Assembly (NCBI RefSeq): GCF_010550695.1 | Contig: NZ_JAAGOB010000003.1 | Span: 310,001-374,000, forward strand | Direction of reading: 5' to 3' | Length of the DNA: 64,000 nt | Source: Phytoactinopolyspora alkaliphila | GTDB lineage: Bacteria; Actinomycetota; Actinomycetes; Jiangellales; Jiangellaceae | Shown: piece by piece, positions 8,522 to 17,660 of the stretch | How the letters are laid out: every line of letters starts with the position of its first letter | Numbering within the stretch: the stretch's first letter is position 1 | Program-made: the position numbers and the translations under genes | Notes under the pieces: model-generated | Database searches by the model: none | What the model saw: the letters and a program-made list of their open reading frames with translations, nothing else | What the model was told of the DNA's origin: nothing

Positions 8522-9823
8522 GTGAAAAGCAGCGGTGAAACCCGATTCGACGCAGTGGACGTCATCCGTGCCAAGCGGGACGGGCAGGAGCTCGCCGACG
8601 CCCAGATCGACTGGGTGATCGACGCCTACACTCGCGGTGGCGTCGCCGACGAGCAGATGGCCGCCTTGGCGATGGCCATCCTGCTGAATGGCATGTCCCG
8701 GCGGGAGATCTCCCGCTGGACCGACGCTATGGTCCGGTCCGGGACGCGCATGGACTGGACCGCAGCCGGCCGGCCCACCACCGACAAACACTCGACCGGC
8801 GGGGTCGGCGACAAGATCACGCTGCCGTTGGCACCCACGGTGGCGGCCTGTGGCGCCGCCGTCCCGCAACTTTCCGGGAGAGGGCTCGGACACACCGGCG
8901 GCACATTGGACAAGCTCGAGTCCATACCCGGCTGGCGTGCGTCGTTGTCGGCAGAGGAGATGCAAGCGGTGGTCCGGGACGCCGGGGCCGTGGTGTGCGC
9001 TGCGACGGAGAACCTCGCCCCCGCAGACAAGAAGCTCTACGCTCTGCGGGATGTTACCGGCACCGTGGAGGCGATCCCGCTCATCGCCAGTTCCATCATG
9101 AGCAAGAAGATCGCCGAAGGCACCGGTGCGCTGGTCCTGGACGTGAAGGTCGGCTCAGGGGCGTTTATGAAGGACACCGAGTCGGCGCGGGAGCTGGCCC
9201 GCACCATGGTGGACCTGGGCAGCGACGCCGGCGTCCGGACGGTTGCGTTGCTGACCAATATGCAGACACCGCTGGGTCTCACGGTGGGCAACGCGCTGGA
9301 AGTACGCGAATCCGTCGAGGTGCTCGCGGGCGGCGGGCCGGAGGACGTCGTCGAACTTACCGTGACGCTCGCCCGGGAGATGCTGGCAGCAGCGGGAATC
9401 GACGGCAAGGATCCGGCTGAGGCGTTGCGGGACGGTTCCGCGATGGACGTCTGGCGGGCGATGGTGACAGCGCAGGGCGGTGCTGTGGACGCGCCCCTGC
9501 CCCGGGCGCGCGAAACCCATACCGTGCTCTCCCCGGCTGACGGGGTGCTCAGCCGCCTGGATGCCTACGGTGTGGGAGTCGCGGCCTGGCGGCTGGGTGC
9601 CGGCCGAGCGCGCAAGGAGGACACCGTGCAGGCCGGCGCCGGGGTGGAGATTCACGTCAAACCCGGCGCGGTCGTGGCCGGCGGCGAGCCGTTGCTGACC
9701 CTGCACACCGACGAGCCGGAGCGATTCGACCGTGCCCTTGACGCACTCGACGGGGCGTTCACGATCGCTCCCGTGGGTTCGCGCCCCGATCTGCTTCCCC
9801 TGGTGATCGACCGGGTGGCGTAG
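8522..9823 (+). CDS. deoA: Thymidine / pyrimidine-nucleoside phosphorylase
   Basis: Phosphorolyses thymidine (and possibly uridine) to the base plus (deoxy)ribose-1-phosphate. At 433 residues it has the usual length and the three usual regions: alpha-helical dimer domain (DVIRAKRDGQELADAQIDWVI), phosphate-binding segment KHSTGGVGDKITLPL with the signature SGRGLGHTGGTLDKLES, and the C-terminal domain with KDTESARELARTMVDLG. GTG at 8522 is the only sensible start (MKSSGETRFDAVDVI). It lies downstream of the importer, cdd and the MFS gene on the same strand. Substrate preference between thymidine and uridine cannot be settled here. Confidence 0.95.
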   Translation: MKSSGETRFDAVDVIRAKRDGQELADAQIDWVIDAYTRGGVADEQMAALAMAILLNGMSRREISRWTDAMVRSGTRMDWTAAGRPTTDKHSTGGVGDKITLPLAPTVAACGAAVPQLSGRGLGHTGGTLDKLESIPGWRASLSAEEMQAVVRDAGAVVCAATENLAPADKKLYALRDVTGTVEAIPLIASSIMSKKIAEGTGALVLDVKVGSGAFMKDTESARELARTMVDLGSDAGVRTVALLTNMQTPLGLTVGNALEVRESVEVLAGGGPEDVVELTVTLAREMLAAAGIDGKDPAEALRDGSAMDVWRAMVTAQGGAVDAPLPRARETHTVLSPADGVLSRLDAYGVGVAAWRLGAGRARKEDTVQAGAGVEIHVKPGAVVAGGEPLLTLHTDEPERFDRALDALDGAFTIAPVGSRPDLLPLVIDRVA

Positions 9824-9841
9824 CGCGGCGCCGTCGGGCCC

Positions 9842-9895
9842 AACGATCAGGTGACCAAACGGACCTCGTGGCGTGGGTTTGGTCACCTGATCGTT
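9842..9895. terminator. 19-bp perfect inverted repeat, likely bidirectional terminator
   Basis: AACGATCAGGTGACCAAAC (9842-9860) and its exact reverse complement (9877-9895) flank a 16-base loop. The position between convergent deoA and ackA suggests termination from both sides. The core CGATCAGGTGAC is shared with repeat family A. Confidence 0.75.
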
Positions 9896-9954
9896 TAGCG
9901 TCCGAATGGCGAGATTGGATCGGACGACGAACGAGCACGCAGGAGCCGTGTGCC

Positions 9955-10009
9955 GTCACCTGATCGCCCGGCGCTCAACGATCAGATGACACATCGACGA
10001 TCAGGTGAC
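9955..10009. repeat. Repeat family A, copy 1, overlapping the ackA stop codon
   Basis: GTCACCTGATCG (9955-9966) faces a 30-base unit at 9980-10009 made of two direct GATCAGRTGAC boxes 19 bases apart. Near-identical units lie at 45136, 57866 (inverted) and 58076. The end of this copy encodes the last codons and stop of ackA (GTC ACC TGA on the minus strand). Confidence 0.8.
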
Positions 10010-11191
10010 CAAGGCGACGGACTGGCGGGCGATCTCCAGTTCTTCGTTGGTGGGGACGACAAGCACCGCCGTGGCGGCTCCGTCCGGGGAGATGTGCCGG
10101 GGCCGCTCGCCGCGCGAAGCGTTGCGCACGTGGTCGATCTCGATACCCAGCTGCCGCATACCGGCGATCGAGTGCGAGCGCACCCACGCGTCGTTCTCGC
10201 CGACGCCGCCGGTGAACACCACGGCGTGGGTCTCGCCGAGGACGGCGAGGTAGGCACCGACGTACTGGCGGATCCGGTAGCAGTACACGTCCCGTGCCAG
10301 CCGGGCGTCGGCGTCGCCCTCCAGCGCCAGCCGCTGGACTTCGCGCATGTCATTGACTCCGCACAGGCCAAGCAGGCCGCTGCGCCGGTTGAGCAGGTCG
10401 TCGAGCTCGTCGACCGACCAGCCGGCCTCACGCCGGAGGTGAAACAGGATGCCGGGGTCGAGGTCACCGCTGCGGGTGCCCATCACCAAGCCCTCGAGCG
10501 GAGTGAGCCCCATCGAGGTGTCGGCTGACTTGCCGCCCCGCACCGCCGTGGCGGATGCGCCGTTGCCGAGGTGCAGGATGATCAGGTTGGTGCGTGCCGG
10601 GTCACGTTCCAGGAATCGGGAGGCTTCTTTCGTGACGTAGGCGACCGACGTGCCGTGGAAGCCGTAACGGCGCACGTGATTCTGTGCGGCCACCTCGCGG
10701 TCGAGAGCGTAGGTGTAGGCCACTGGCGGCAACGTCTGGTGGAACGCGGTGTCGAAGACCGCCACGTGCGGCAGGTCCGGAAGGACCTGGCGGGCCACTC
10801 GGATGCCGGCCAGGTTCGGCGGATTGTGCAGCGGAGCGAGCGCCGAGAGCTCGTCGATGGTGCGCTCGACGTCGTCGTCGACCCGTACCGGCGCGGAGAA
10901 GCGCTCACCACCGTGGACCACCCGGTGGCCGACGGCGACCACACCGGCGTCGGAAAGCCGTGGGCCGTGCTCCTCGAGCGTGCCGAGCATGGTCTTCAGA
11001 GCGGACTCGTGATCCGGCAGCTGGGGATCCTGCTGCACGACGCCCTCGGTGGACTCGTGCCGGACATGGCCGGTCTCCTCGCCGATCCGTTCCATCAGCC
11101 CTCGCGCAAGGACGCGCGCGTCGTGGGCGTCGATGAGCTGATACTTGATCGACGACGAACCGCAGTTGAGCACGAGTACCGTTGCGCTCAT
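10001..11191 (-). CDS. ackA: Acetate kinase
   Basis: Interconverts acetate + ATP and acetyl phosphate + ADP. Length is 396 residues. Motifs are the N-terminal LVLNCGSSSIKYQL phosphate-binding strand, GHRVVHGG, FDTAFHQTLPP with the RRYGFHGTS segment, HLGNGAS, and TGGVGEN near the C-terminus. The ATG at 11191 has GAGGTG upstream. Its usual partner pta lies on the same strand but 1055 bases upstream, separated by an LLM oxidoreductase gene in the other orientation. It converges with deoA, and the 3' end runs into a family A repeat. Confidence 0.97.
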   Translation of the reverse strand: MSATVLVLNCGSSSIKYQLIDAHDARVLARGLMERIGEETGHVRHESTEGVVQQDPQLPDHESALKTMLGTLEEHGPRLSDAGVVAVGHRVVHGGERFSAPVRVDDDVERTIDELSALAPLHNPPNLAGIRVARQVLPDLPHVAVFDTAFHQTLPPVAYTYALDREVAAQNHVRRYGFHGTSVAYVTKEASRFLERDPARTNLIILHLGNGASATAVRGGKSADTSMGLTPLEGLVMGTRSGDLDPGILFHLRREAGWSVDELDDLLNRRSGLLGLCGVNDMREVQRLALEGDADARLARDVYCYRIRQYVGAYLAVLGETHAVVFTGGVGENDAWVRSHSIAGMRQLGIEIDHVRNASRGERPRHISPDGAATAVLVVPTNEELEIARQSVALVT

Positions 11192-11285
11192 CAGTCACAC
11201 CTCGTCGTATCCCATGGGTTGCGGGTCTTCAGCCGGGCTTGCGCGGCGTCCTTAGTCTGTCAGTCTCTACGGGTACCGTTCTCGC

Positions 11286-12242
11286 ATGGTGTTGAAACGA
11301 GCCCACGTCGGTATGTGCTTTGACCGGACCTTCCCCGCCTCGCTGGTGGTTGACCTAGCACGGCGGCTCGATGCCGGTGCGGACCAGTTGTGGGTGATCG
11401 AGGACTGCTTCTACACCGCAGGCGCCAGTCTTGCCGCTTCGGCGCTCGCTGTGAGTGAGCGACTCACCGTAGGCATCGGCATTCTTCCGGCCGTGGCGCG
11501 CACCGCGGCGGTGACGGCTATGGAGATCGCGACGTTGTGTGCCCTCGCTCCGGGACGGGTGCTTCCGGGCATCGGCCACGGGGTGCAGTCTTGGATGGGC
11601 CAGATGGGTGTGCGGCCGGAGTCTCCGCTGACAGCCCTGGAGGAGGTAATGGACGCCGTACGGCGCCTGCTCGACGGTGAGCGGGTCACCGTCCATGGCA
11701 CCTATGTCACGCTCGACGACGTCCAGCTGCATCACCCGCCGGCTGACGTGCCGCCGCTCCTGGCGGGTGTGCGGGGGCCCAAGTCGATGGCACTGGCAGG
11801 CCGGGTGGCCGGAGGCGTCGTGCTCGCCGAGCCGGCCAGCCCCACGTACGTCCGGTGGGCGCTGGACCAGGCCGGACGGCCGGACCAGTTCCACACGGCT
11901 GTCTTCTCGGTGCTTTGTGTCGAACGTGAGCGTCGTGCCGCCTACACCATCATGGCTCCCTGGCTGGCCTCCCTGCTCGACAACCCCACCGTGGGCATCA
12001 CCACGTTGCCGTTCTATCAGGAGCTCATCGAGCGCTACCGCCAGCACGGCAACGAGGGGCTGGCCAGCATGCCCGCGGAATGGTGGACCGAGATCGCGCC
12101 CATCGGCACCATGGATGACGCCATCGAGCATGTCAGCGCACTTGAGGCAGCCGGCGTGGACAGCATCGGGCTGTTCCCCGCTCCAGACGTCGAGATCGCC
12201 ATGTCACAGGTGGAAGACGTCCTGGAGATCGCCGCACGGTAG
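11286..12242 (+). CDS. LLM-class (luciferase-like) flavin/F420-dependent oxidoreductase
   Basis: TIM-barrel oxidoreductase of the luciferase-like monooxygenase superfamily, 318 residues. Features typical of the F420-dependent subgroup include the N-terminal VGMCFDRTFPAS strand, LWVIEDCFYTAGA, TVGIGILPAVARTAAVTAMEIATL, and GRVLPGIGHGVQSWMGQMG. The substrate is unknown. The gene lies between pta and ackA on the opposite strand and its stop is only three bases from the pta stop, so it looks inserted into a former pta-ackA operon. The cofactor (F420 or FMN) cannot be decided from sequence alone. Confidence 0.85.
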   Translation: MVLKRAHVGMCFDRTFPASLVVDLARRLDAGADQLWVIEDCFYTAGASLAASALAVSERLTVGIGILPAVARTAAVTAMEIATLCALAPGRVLPGIGHGVQSWMGQMGVRPESPLTALEEVMDAVRRLLDGERVTVHGTYVTLDDVQLHHPPADVPPLLAGVRGPKSMALAGRVAGGVVLAEPASPTYVRWALDQAGRPDQFHTAVFSVLCVERERRAAYTIMAPWLASLLDNPTVGITTLPFYQELIERYRQHGNEGLASMPAEWWTEIAPIGTMDDAIEHVSALEAAGVDSIGLFPAPDVEIAMSQVEDVLEIAAR

Positions 12243-12245
12243 ACG

Positions 12246-14315
12246 TCAGGTGTGCCGGGCCTGGATGGCGGTGATGGCAATGGTGTTCACGATGTCGCGC
12301 ACCAGAGCCCCGCGGGACAGATCATTGACCGGTTTGCGGAGACCCTGCAGGACGGGGCCTACCGCCACCGCCCCGGCGCTACGCTGCACCGCTTTGTAAG
12401 TGTTGTTGCCGGTGTTGAGGTCAGGGAAGATGAAGACGGTAGCCCGGCCGGCCACGTCGCTCTCCGGGAGCTTTGTACGCGCCACTCCAGCGTCCACCGC
12501 GGCGTCGTACTGGATCGGTCCCTCGATGAACAGGTCGGGCCGGCGTTCCCTGGCCAGCGCCGTGGCAGTGCGGACCTTGTCTACGTCGGCGCCGGACCCG
12601 GACTCACCGGTGGAGTAGGAGAGCATCGCGATCCGCGGCTCCACGCCGAACTCCTCGGCTGTCTGCGCCGAGGAGATCGCGATATCCGCGAGCTGCTCAG
12701 CGTTCGGATCCGGGTTCACCGCACAGTCCCCGTACACCAGCACCCGGTCGCGCAGACACATGAAGAAGACACTCGACACCGTGGAGACGCCCTCGCGGGT
12801 CTTCACCACCTCGAACGCCGGCCGGATGGTGTGCGCCGTCGTGTGCGCGGCGCCGGACACCATGCCGTCGGCGAGGCCGAGGAGAACCATCATGGTCCCG
12901 AAGTACGAGACGTCGGCGACCTGGTCATGCGCGAGCTCAAGGGTCACGCCGCGGTGCGACCGCCGGTCCGCGTACTCGTGGGCGAATCGCTCACGCCACT
13001 CGCTGGTCCGCGGGTCGACCACCTGTGCCGCGGTGATGTCCACGCCGATCCGGGTGGCCTTGGTGTGCACGATGTCGGGGTCGCCGAGCAGGGTAAGCTC
13101 CGCGATGCCCCGGCGCAGGACGGTGTCAGCGGCGCGCAGCACGCGTTCCTCGTCGCCTTCCGGCAGCACGATGTGCCGGACGTCGTCGCGCGCTCGGTCC
13201 ACGAGCCGATGCTCGAACATCAGCGGCGTGACGGCCTCACTGCGGGTGACGTCGAGACGGTCGAGGAGTTCCACCTCATCGACGTGCTGGTCGAACAGGG
13301 TGAGCGCGGTCTCCACCTTGCGGGCGGAATCGCGGGTCAGCCGGCCCCGGACGGCGGCGAGGGCCGTGGCGGTGGCGAACGTGTCGTCTTTGGTGGTGAT
13401 GATCGGCAGGTTCACGTTCAGTCCGTCGATCAGCGTGACGATCTGCTCGGGCAGCGAGAAGCCGCCGTTGAGCACCACCGCCGCCAAGGTTGGGAACGTC
13501 CGCGACGCGTGCGCCATGAGCACGCCGAGCAACACGTCGGAGCGGTCGCCGGGGGTGACCACCACGGCGTCGTCCACCAGCCGGTCCAGGACGTTCGGCA
13601 ACGTCATACCGGCGACGACGAACTCGCGGACCTCGCGACCCAGCAGCGCGGGATCGCCCCGGTACAGCTCGCCGTCCACATCCAGGAGGTCGCCTACGGT
13701 CGGCGCGGACAGGAGTGGCTCCTCGGGCAGCGTGTAGGCGGGCGTCGACACTCCGAGCGCTGTGGAGCCGAGTGCCTCGCGCGCCTGGTCGAGCAGCGCC
13801 GGCGCCACCCGGTTCGCCACGATCCCCAGCAGCTGTCCCGAGTTCGCCGCCAGCTCTCCGGCGGCGGAATCCGCCACCGTCCGCAGGTTCGCCGGGGTCC
13901 GGTCTCGTCCGTTGACCACCAGGAGGACCGGCGCGCCGAGGTTGGCCGCGATCCGCGCGTTGTAGGAGAACTCGGTGGGGTTGTCCACGTCGGTGTAGTC
14001 GCTGCCGACCACAACGACGGCGTCGCATCGCTGGGCCACCTGGTGGTAGCGGTCGAGGATGGTGCTCAACGCGGCGTCCCGGTCGGCATGAACGTCGTCG
14101 TACGTGACGCCCGCACACAGCTCGTACGGAAGGTCGACGCCGTCGTGCGCCAGGAGAAGCTCCAGCACGTAGTCCGGGCGGCTCCCGCTTCGCACGATCG
14201 GACGGAACACGCCGACCCGGCCGATGCGCCGGGTCAGGGCTGTCACCACACCCAGCGCCACCGTCGATTTTCCGGTCTCGCCCGTCACCGAGGCGATGTA
14301 CACGTTCTGAGCCAC
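12246..14315 (-). CDS. pta: Phosphate acetyltransferase (three-domain form)
   Basis: Interconverts acetyl-CoA + phosphate and acetyl phosphate + CoA. The 689-residue long form has an N-terminal P-loop domain (VTGETGKSTVALGV, residues 9-22) of the dethiobiotin-synthetase-like type, a central DRTGG regulatory domain, and a C-terminal catalytic PTA domain with MLSYSTGESGSG, PIQYDAAVD and FPDLNTGNNTYKAVQR. The long form is known in E. coli and actinomycetes, where the N-terminal part tunes activity to NADH and pyruvate. With AckA it would turn acetate from deoxyribose breakdown into acetyl-CoA. The 5' end faces add. Confidence 0.97.
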   Translation of the reverse strand: MAQNVYIASVTGETGKSTVALGVVTALTRRIGRVGVFRPIVRSGSRPDYVLELLLAHDGVDLPYELCAGVTYDDVHADRDAALSTILDRYHQVAQRCDAVVVVGSDYTDVDNPTEFSYNARIAANLGAPVLLVVNGRDRTPANLRTVADSAAGELAANSGQLLGIVANRVAPALLDQAREALGSTALGVSTPAYTLPEEPLLSAPTVGDLLDVDGELYRGDPALLGREVREFVVAGMTLPNVLDRLVDDAVVVTPGDRSDVLLGVLMAHASRTFPTLAAVVLNGGFSLPEQIVTLIDGLNVNLPIITTKDDTFATATALAAVRGRLTRDSARKVETALTLFDQHVDEVELLDRLDVTRSEAVTPLMFEHRLVDRARDDVRHIVLPEGDEERVLRAADTVLRRGIAELTLLGDPDIVHTKATRIGVDITAAQVVDPRTSEWRERFAHEYADRRSHRGVTLELAHDQVADVSYFGTMMVLLGLADGMVSGAAHTTAHTIRPAFEVVKTREGVSTVSSVFFMCLRDRVLVYGDCAVNPDPNAEQLADIAISSAQTAEEFGVEPRIAMLSYSTGESGSGADVDKVRTATALARERRPDLFIEGPIQYDAAVDAGVARTKLPESDVAGRATVFIFPDLNTGNNTYKAVQRSAGAVAVGPVLQGLRKPVNDLSRGALVRDIVNTIAITAIQARHT

Positions 14316-14347
14316 ACCCCGACCCTAGCGTGCATACGTCTCCGTTC

Positions 14348-14401
14348 CATGATCATCGATGGTCTAGCGGACTAGGCCCCGACGCATCGTCGATGATCAT
14401 G
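14348..14401. repeat. Inverted repeat in the pta-add divergent spacer
   Basis: CATGATCATCGA (14348-14359) and its exact reverse complement (14390-14401) flank a 30-base loop. As the spacer is divergent, this is more likely an operator or a mobile palindrome than a terminator. The core TGATCATC recurs near 35812 and 54220. Confidence 0.55.
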
Positions 14402-14438
14402 AGGGAGAAGGGTGGGAGCCTCGTGTAGCGTCGCCATT

Positions 14439-15569
14439 ATGGTGCCCACCCAGGCGGAGGTTCTCGCAGCACCGAAGGTGGTCTTGCACGACCACCTCGA
14501 CGGTGGGCTGCGCCCGGAGACCGTCATCGAGCTCGCGGCGGAGGCCGGCCACGAGCTGCCAGCGGACTCGGCCGAGGCCCTGCGCGACTGGTTCGTCGCG
14601 GCTGCCGATTCGGACTCGCTGGAGCGGTACCTGGAGACGTTCGAGCACACGGTCGCCGTCATGCAGACTCGGGAGGCGCTGAGCAGAGTCGCCGCCGAGT
14701 GCGCGGAGGATCTGGCCGCCGACGGCGTCGTCTACGCCGAGGTCCGCTACGCGCCGGAACAGCACTTGGAAGGAGGGCTCACCCTCGACGACGTGGTGGA
14801 CGCCGTCGAGACGGGCTTCCGGCTGGGGGAGCGCCGAGCCGCCGACGACGGCCGCCCCATCCGGGTGGCGACACTGCTCACGGCGATGCGTCACGCTGCG
14901 CGCTCGAGCGAGATCGCCGAGCTCGTGGTGCGGTACCGGGACGCGGGGGTGGTCGGGTTCGACATCGCCGGCGCGGAGGCGGGCTTCCCTCCCACGCGTC
15001 ACCTGGACGCGTTCGAGTATCTGCGCAGGGAGAACGCGCACTTCACCATCCATGCGGGCGAGGCGTTCGGGTTGCCGTCCATCTGGGAGGCGCTTCAATG
15101 GTGTGGCGCCGATCGGCTCGGGCACGGTGTGCGGATCGTCGACGACATCCAGGTGGCGGAATCGGGCGAGGTCACGCTGGGCAAGCTGGCCGCCTACGTC
15201 CGTGACAAGCGCATCCCGCTCGAGTTGTGCCCGTCGTCGAACATTCAGACCGGGGCGGCGTCGTCCATCGCGGAGCATCCGTTCGGCCTGCTCGCCAAGC
15301 TGCGGTTCCGCATCACGGTCAACACCGACAACCGGCTGATGAGCGCCACATCGATGTCCCGGGAGCTGTCCCTGCTGTCCGAGGCGTTCGGCTACGACCT
15401 GGACGACTATCAATGGTTCGCGGTCAACGCCCTGAAAAGCGCGTTCATTCCGTTCGACGAGCGGCTGGTCCTGATCAACGATGTCGTCAAGCCGGGCTAC
15501 GCTGCGCTTCGGGCCCAGCGTACGTTGGCTGACCTGCGGCCCGGCCCGGTCAGTCCTCGTTCGGCATGA
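14439..15569 (+). CDS. add: Adenosine deaminase
   Basis: Zinc hydrolase converting adenosine/deoxyadenosine to inosine/deoxyinosine. Visible motifs are the N-terminal metal ligands in [23 protein letters not shown], the zinc His and catalytic Glu in [15 protein letters not shown], and the metal/catalytic Asp pair in [10 protein letters not shown] take ATG 14439 ([19 protein letters not shown]) over GTG 14412, which would add nine uncharacteristic residues. Length is 376. Its 3' end overlaps the convergent pspC-like gene by 20 bases. The product inosine is a substrate for the purine nucleoside phosphorylase at 26162-26986. Confidence 0.95.
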   Translation: MVPTQAEVLAAPKVVLHDHLDGGLRPETVIELAAEAGHELPADSAEALRDWFVAAADSDSLERYLETFEHTVAVMQTREALSRVAAECAEDLAADGVVYAEVRYAPEQHLEGGLTLDDVVDAVETGFRLGERRAADDGRPIRVATLLTAMRHAARSSEIAELVVRYRDAGVVGFDIAGAEAGFPPTRHLDAFEYLRRENAHFTIHAGEAFGLPSIWEALQWCGADRLGHGVRIVDDIQVAESGEVTLGKLAAYVRDKRIPLELCPSSNIQTGAASSIAEHPFGLLAKLRFRITVNTDNRLMSATSMSRELSLLSEAFGYDLDDYQWFAVNALKSAFIPFDERLVLINDVVKPGYAALRAQRTLADLRPGPVSPRSA

Positions 15570-15759
15570 TCAGCCACAGCGCGAGGTAGATGACGAACTG
15601 CGGGCCGGGTAGCAGACAGGAGATCAGCGCGATGATGCGCACCCGGGTGGGGGTGGTGCCGAACCTGCGTGCCAGCCCAGCACAGACACCGGCCAGAATG
15701 CGGCCTTCGCTGGGCCGGACGAGTCCGCGTCGCTTCGTGGGAAAGTATGTCGTGGTCAT
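15550..15759 (-). CDS. PspC-domain small membrane protein
   Basis: A 69-residue protein of the PspC (phage shock protein C) family: basic N-terminus ([27 protein letters not shown]), then [31 protein letters not shown] forming one membrane helix. The GVCAGLAxxF and YLxLWLIMP motifs are the family hallmarks. Full PspC acts in envelope stress; these minimal versions have no assigned partner. The gene converges with add and overlaps its last 20 bases. Confidence 0.85.
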   Translation of the reverse strand: MTTTYFPTKRRGLVRPSEGRILAGVCAGLARRFGTTPTRVRIIALISCLLPGPQFVIYLALWLIMPNED

Positions 15760-15877
15760 GGTTCGACGCTACGTCTGCGGGGACTTTGGGCACATCCAGT
15801 AAGCCCCCGATCTTCGCCGTCAGGGGTCCCCCTGAGAATGCCGGTCTTTCCGCCGGCGGCGTGTCGCGCTTTACGCG

Positions 15878-15898
15878 GTACTACGTAAAACGTAATAC
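15878..15898. promoter_or_regulatory. Candidate PadR operator
   Basis: GTACTACGT (15878-15886), a 3-base AAA spacer and ACGTAATAC (15890-15898) form a 21-base dyad with one mismatch, about 25 bases before the padR start. PadR-type regulators usually bind such dyads (TAC-rich ends, AT centre) in their own promoters, so autoregulation is likely. Confidence 0.6.
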
Positions 15899-15923
15899 TC
15901 ATCCGTGTCTCGAAGGGAGACCC

Positions 15924-16325
15924 ATGGATACGAGTCAGCTTCTCAAGGGCGTGCTGGATCTTGCCGTGCTCGCCGTGATCCGGGATGCGGATGGCTACGG
16001 CTACGACGTGGTGCGCCGGCTGCGGGCGGCCGGGTTCGACGAGGTGGGCGACGCCTCTGTGTACGGGACGTTGCGCCGCCTGTACAGCGCGGGGGTGCTG
16101 ACCACCTACGTCGTGCCGTCCGAGGAGGGCCCGCATCGCAAGTACTACAGCCTGAACGGGCCCGGCCGCGACCGCCTGGATCGTTCGGCGAAGACCTGGC
16201 GGGAGTTCACCGGGGCCATGAACGAGTTGCTCGATCAGCGTACGCCCGGCGAGCACACGCCCGGCCCGCCTGCGTTCGGCCAGCGCATTCCCGGCCGGGC
16301 CGATCAGGAGACGAAGGAGTCGTGA
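15924..16325 (+). CDS. PadR-family transcriptional regulator
   Basis: A 133-residue PadR regulator with a winged-helix DNA-binding domain: LLKGVLDLAVLAVIRDADGYGYDVVRRLRAAGF, then SVYGTLRRLYSAGVLTTY and the wing PHRKYYSLNGPGRDRL. The ATG at 15924 follows CGAAGGGAGA, a good ribosome site; the reading frame extends upstream but that part looks non-coding. Its TGA stop shares one base with the ATG of the next gene. PadR plus a downstream membrane protein with a HAAS-like N-terminal domain is a common arrangement in which the pair is co-regulated. Confidence 0.92.
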   Translation: MDTSQLLKGVLDLAVLAVIRDADGYGYDVVRRLRAAGFDEVGDASVYGTLRRLYSAGVLTTYVVPSEEGPHRKYYSLNGPGRDRLDRSAKTWREFTGAMNELLDQRTPGEHTPGPPAFGQRIPGRADQETKES

Positions 16326-17635
16326 TGAACACGAACAAACTGAGGAACACCGTGGTGGAGACATATGCCGCGGCGGTCCGGGACGAGCTGGGTGCCTTTC
16401 CGGCCGACGACGTCGCGGAGATCATGGACGATGTCCGCGAGCACCTGGAGCAGGTGGCCGCGGAATTCGGCGAGACGCTGACCACTCCGCGGCTGGTGGA
16501 CCGGCTCGGCGCTCCGGCCGAGTACGCGCGGGAGTTGAGCGCCGCTGCCGGGCTTACGCCTCCGCCGACGGCCGATGCCGCGACCTCTGGGACGGCGTTC
16601 TGGCGTCCCGCGATGCGCCTGGTGACCGCAGCGTTTGCTGCCGCCGCGGTGGTGCTCATCGGGTTCGCCGTGCTCGATGTGCTGTTCATATCTGGTGACC
16701 CGGGCATGCTGCTCGGCACCGCCGCTGTGTGTGCTGTCATCGCCGCCGCCGGTGCCGCTCTGCTGGTGGCCCACCAGGAGCCCGCCGCCGAGCTGCGGCT
16801 GATTCCGGGAGCGGGAGCGCTGGCGGCCGCGATGTGGTGGGTCCGTGGGAGGCCGTGGGGCGAGCCCGCGGTCGAGTTCGTGACCTCCCTGCGCCCGGCC
16901 TGGTGGGTCGTCCGGGCGGCCGTCGTCGGCATCGCCGTGGCGGGTATCACGACGCTCGCGATGGGCGCTTTCAGTTTTGTGGTCGCCTTGGTCGCTTCGA
17001 TCTGGCTGGGCCGGAAGAGCCGCGCGCAGGAGATGCACGGCCGCGCTGCCCGCCTGGTGCCCGCTGCCAATGTGGCGCTGGCCGTCGGTGCGCTCGTCGT
17101 GTGCGCGGCGATCGCGTCCGGCGCCCGGCCGTCCGATCCCGAGTACGTCTCGTACGACGCCGGCTACCAGGACGGATACAACGACCACCTGCATCAGTCG
17201 AGCGCCCATAGAACCGGCGACATGACCGAAGATGACTGGGTCCCGCTGGGGAACGACGTCGCGTACGGCCCGGACGGTGAGCTGCTGCACGATGAGGACT
17301 GGGTTTCGGTGGAGAACATCTTCGCGTACGGCCCGGACGGCGAACTTCTGCGTGACGTCCGCCTGTTCGATCAGGATGGGAACCCGATCGAACTCCAGCC
17401 GTTCGGGGAGTGCTACGACGAGGAGACGGACCGCACGCTGCTGACGACGGTGACCAGCCCGTGGGGCTCGCACGTGTATCCGCGGTACTCCGTCGAGGAC
17501 GACGGATACGGCGGTTGCACCGAGCCGGCACTGAAGCCCCCGTTCGGGGACCGGCTGCCGGGCGCGGCCGCGGGGCCGAGCGTATCCAGGGACACGGATG
17601 CGGCGACCGAGCCGGAGGACGAGGAGGACAAGTGA
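16325..17635 (+). CDS. Membrane protein with HAAS/DUF1700-like N-terminus
   Basis: A 436-residue membrane protein, co-transcribed with padR. Residues 1-75 (VVETYAAAVRDELGAFPADDVAEIMDDV, EHLEQVAAEFG, LVDRLGAPAEYAREL) resemble the HAAS/DUF1700 module that often accompanies PadR and is thought to sense or signal at the membrane. Hydrophobic helices follow near 98-120, 128-148, 196-228 (probably two) and 247-265. The C-terminal 170 residues are acidic and probably extracytoplasmic, with two copies of a YGPDGELLxD unit around residues 299-335. No catalytic motif is seen. The ATG overlaps the PadR stop by one base. Confidence 0.8.
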   Translation: MNTNKLRNTVVETYAAAVRDELGAFPADDVAEIMDDVREHLEQVAAEFGETLTTPRLVDRLGAPAEYARELSAAAGLTPPPTADAATSGTAFWRPAMRLVTAAFAAAAVVLIGFAVLDVLFISGDPGMLLGTAAVCAVIAAAGAALLVAHQEPAAELRLIPGAGALAAAMWWVRGRPWGEPAVEFVTSLRPAWWVVRAAVVGIAVAGITTLAMGAFSFVVALVASIWLGRKSRAQEMHGRAARLVPAANVALAVGALVVCAAIASGARPSDPEYVSYDAGYQDGYNDHLHQSSAHRTGDMTEDDWVPLGNDVAYGPDGELLHDEDWVSVENIFAYGPDGELLRDVRLFDQDGNPIELQPFGECYDEETDRTLLTTVTSPWGSHVYPRYSVEDDGYGGCTEPALKPPFGDRLPGAAAGPSVSRDTDAATEPEDEEDK

Positions 17636-17660
17636 GGTCGGCGGCGATGGAAAGGAGCGC

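Noticed and set aside
12252-14375. A 707-codon open frame on the plus strand over pta
   Set aside because: It is antisense to the clearly recognisable pta gene, and its translation is Arg/Gly/Val/His-rich with no domain, as expected for a shadow frame at high GC.
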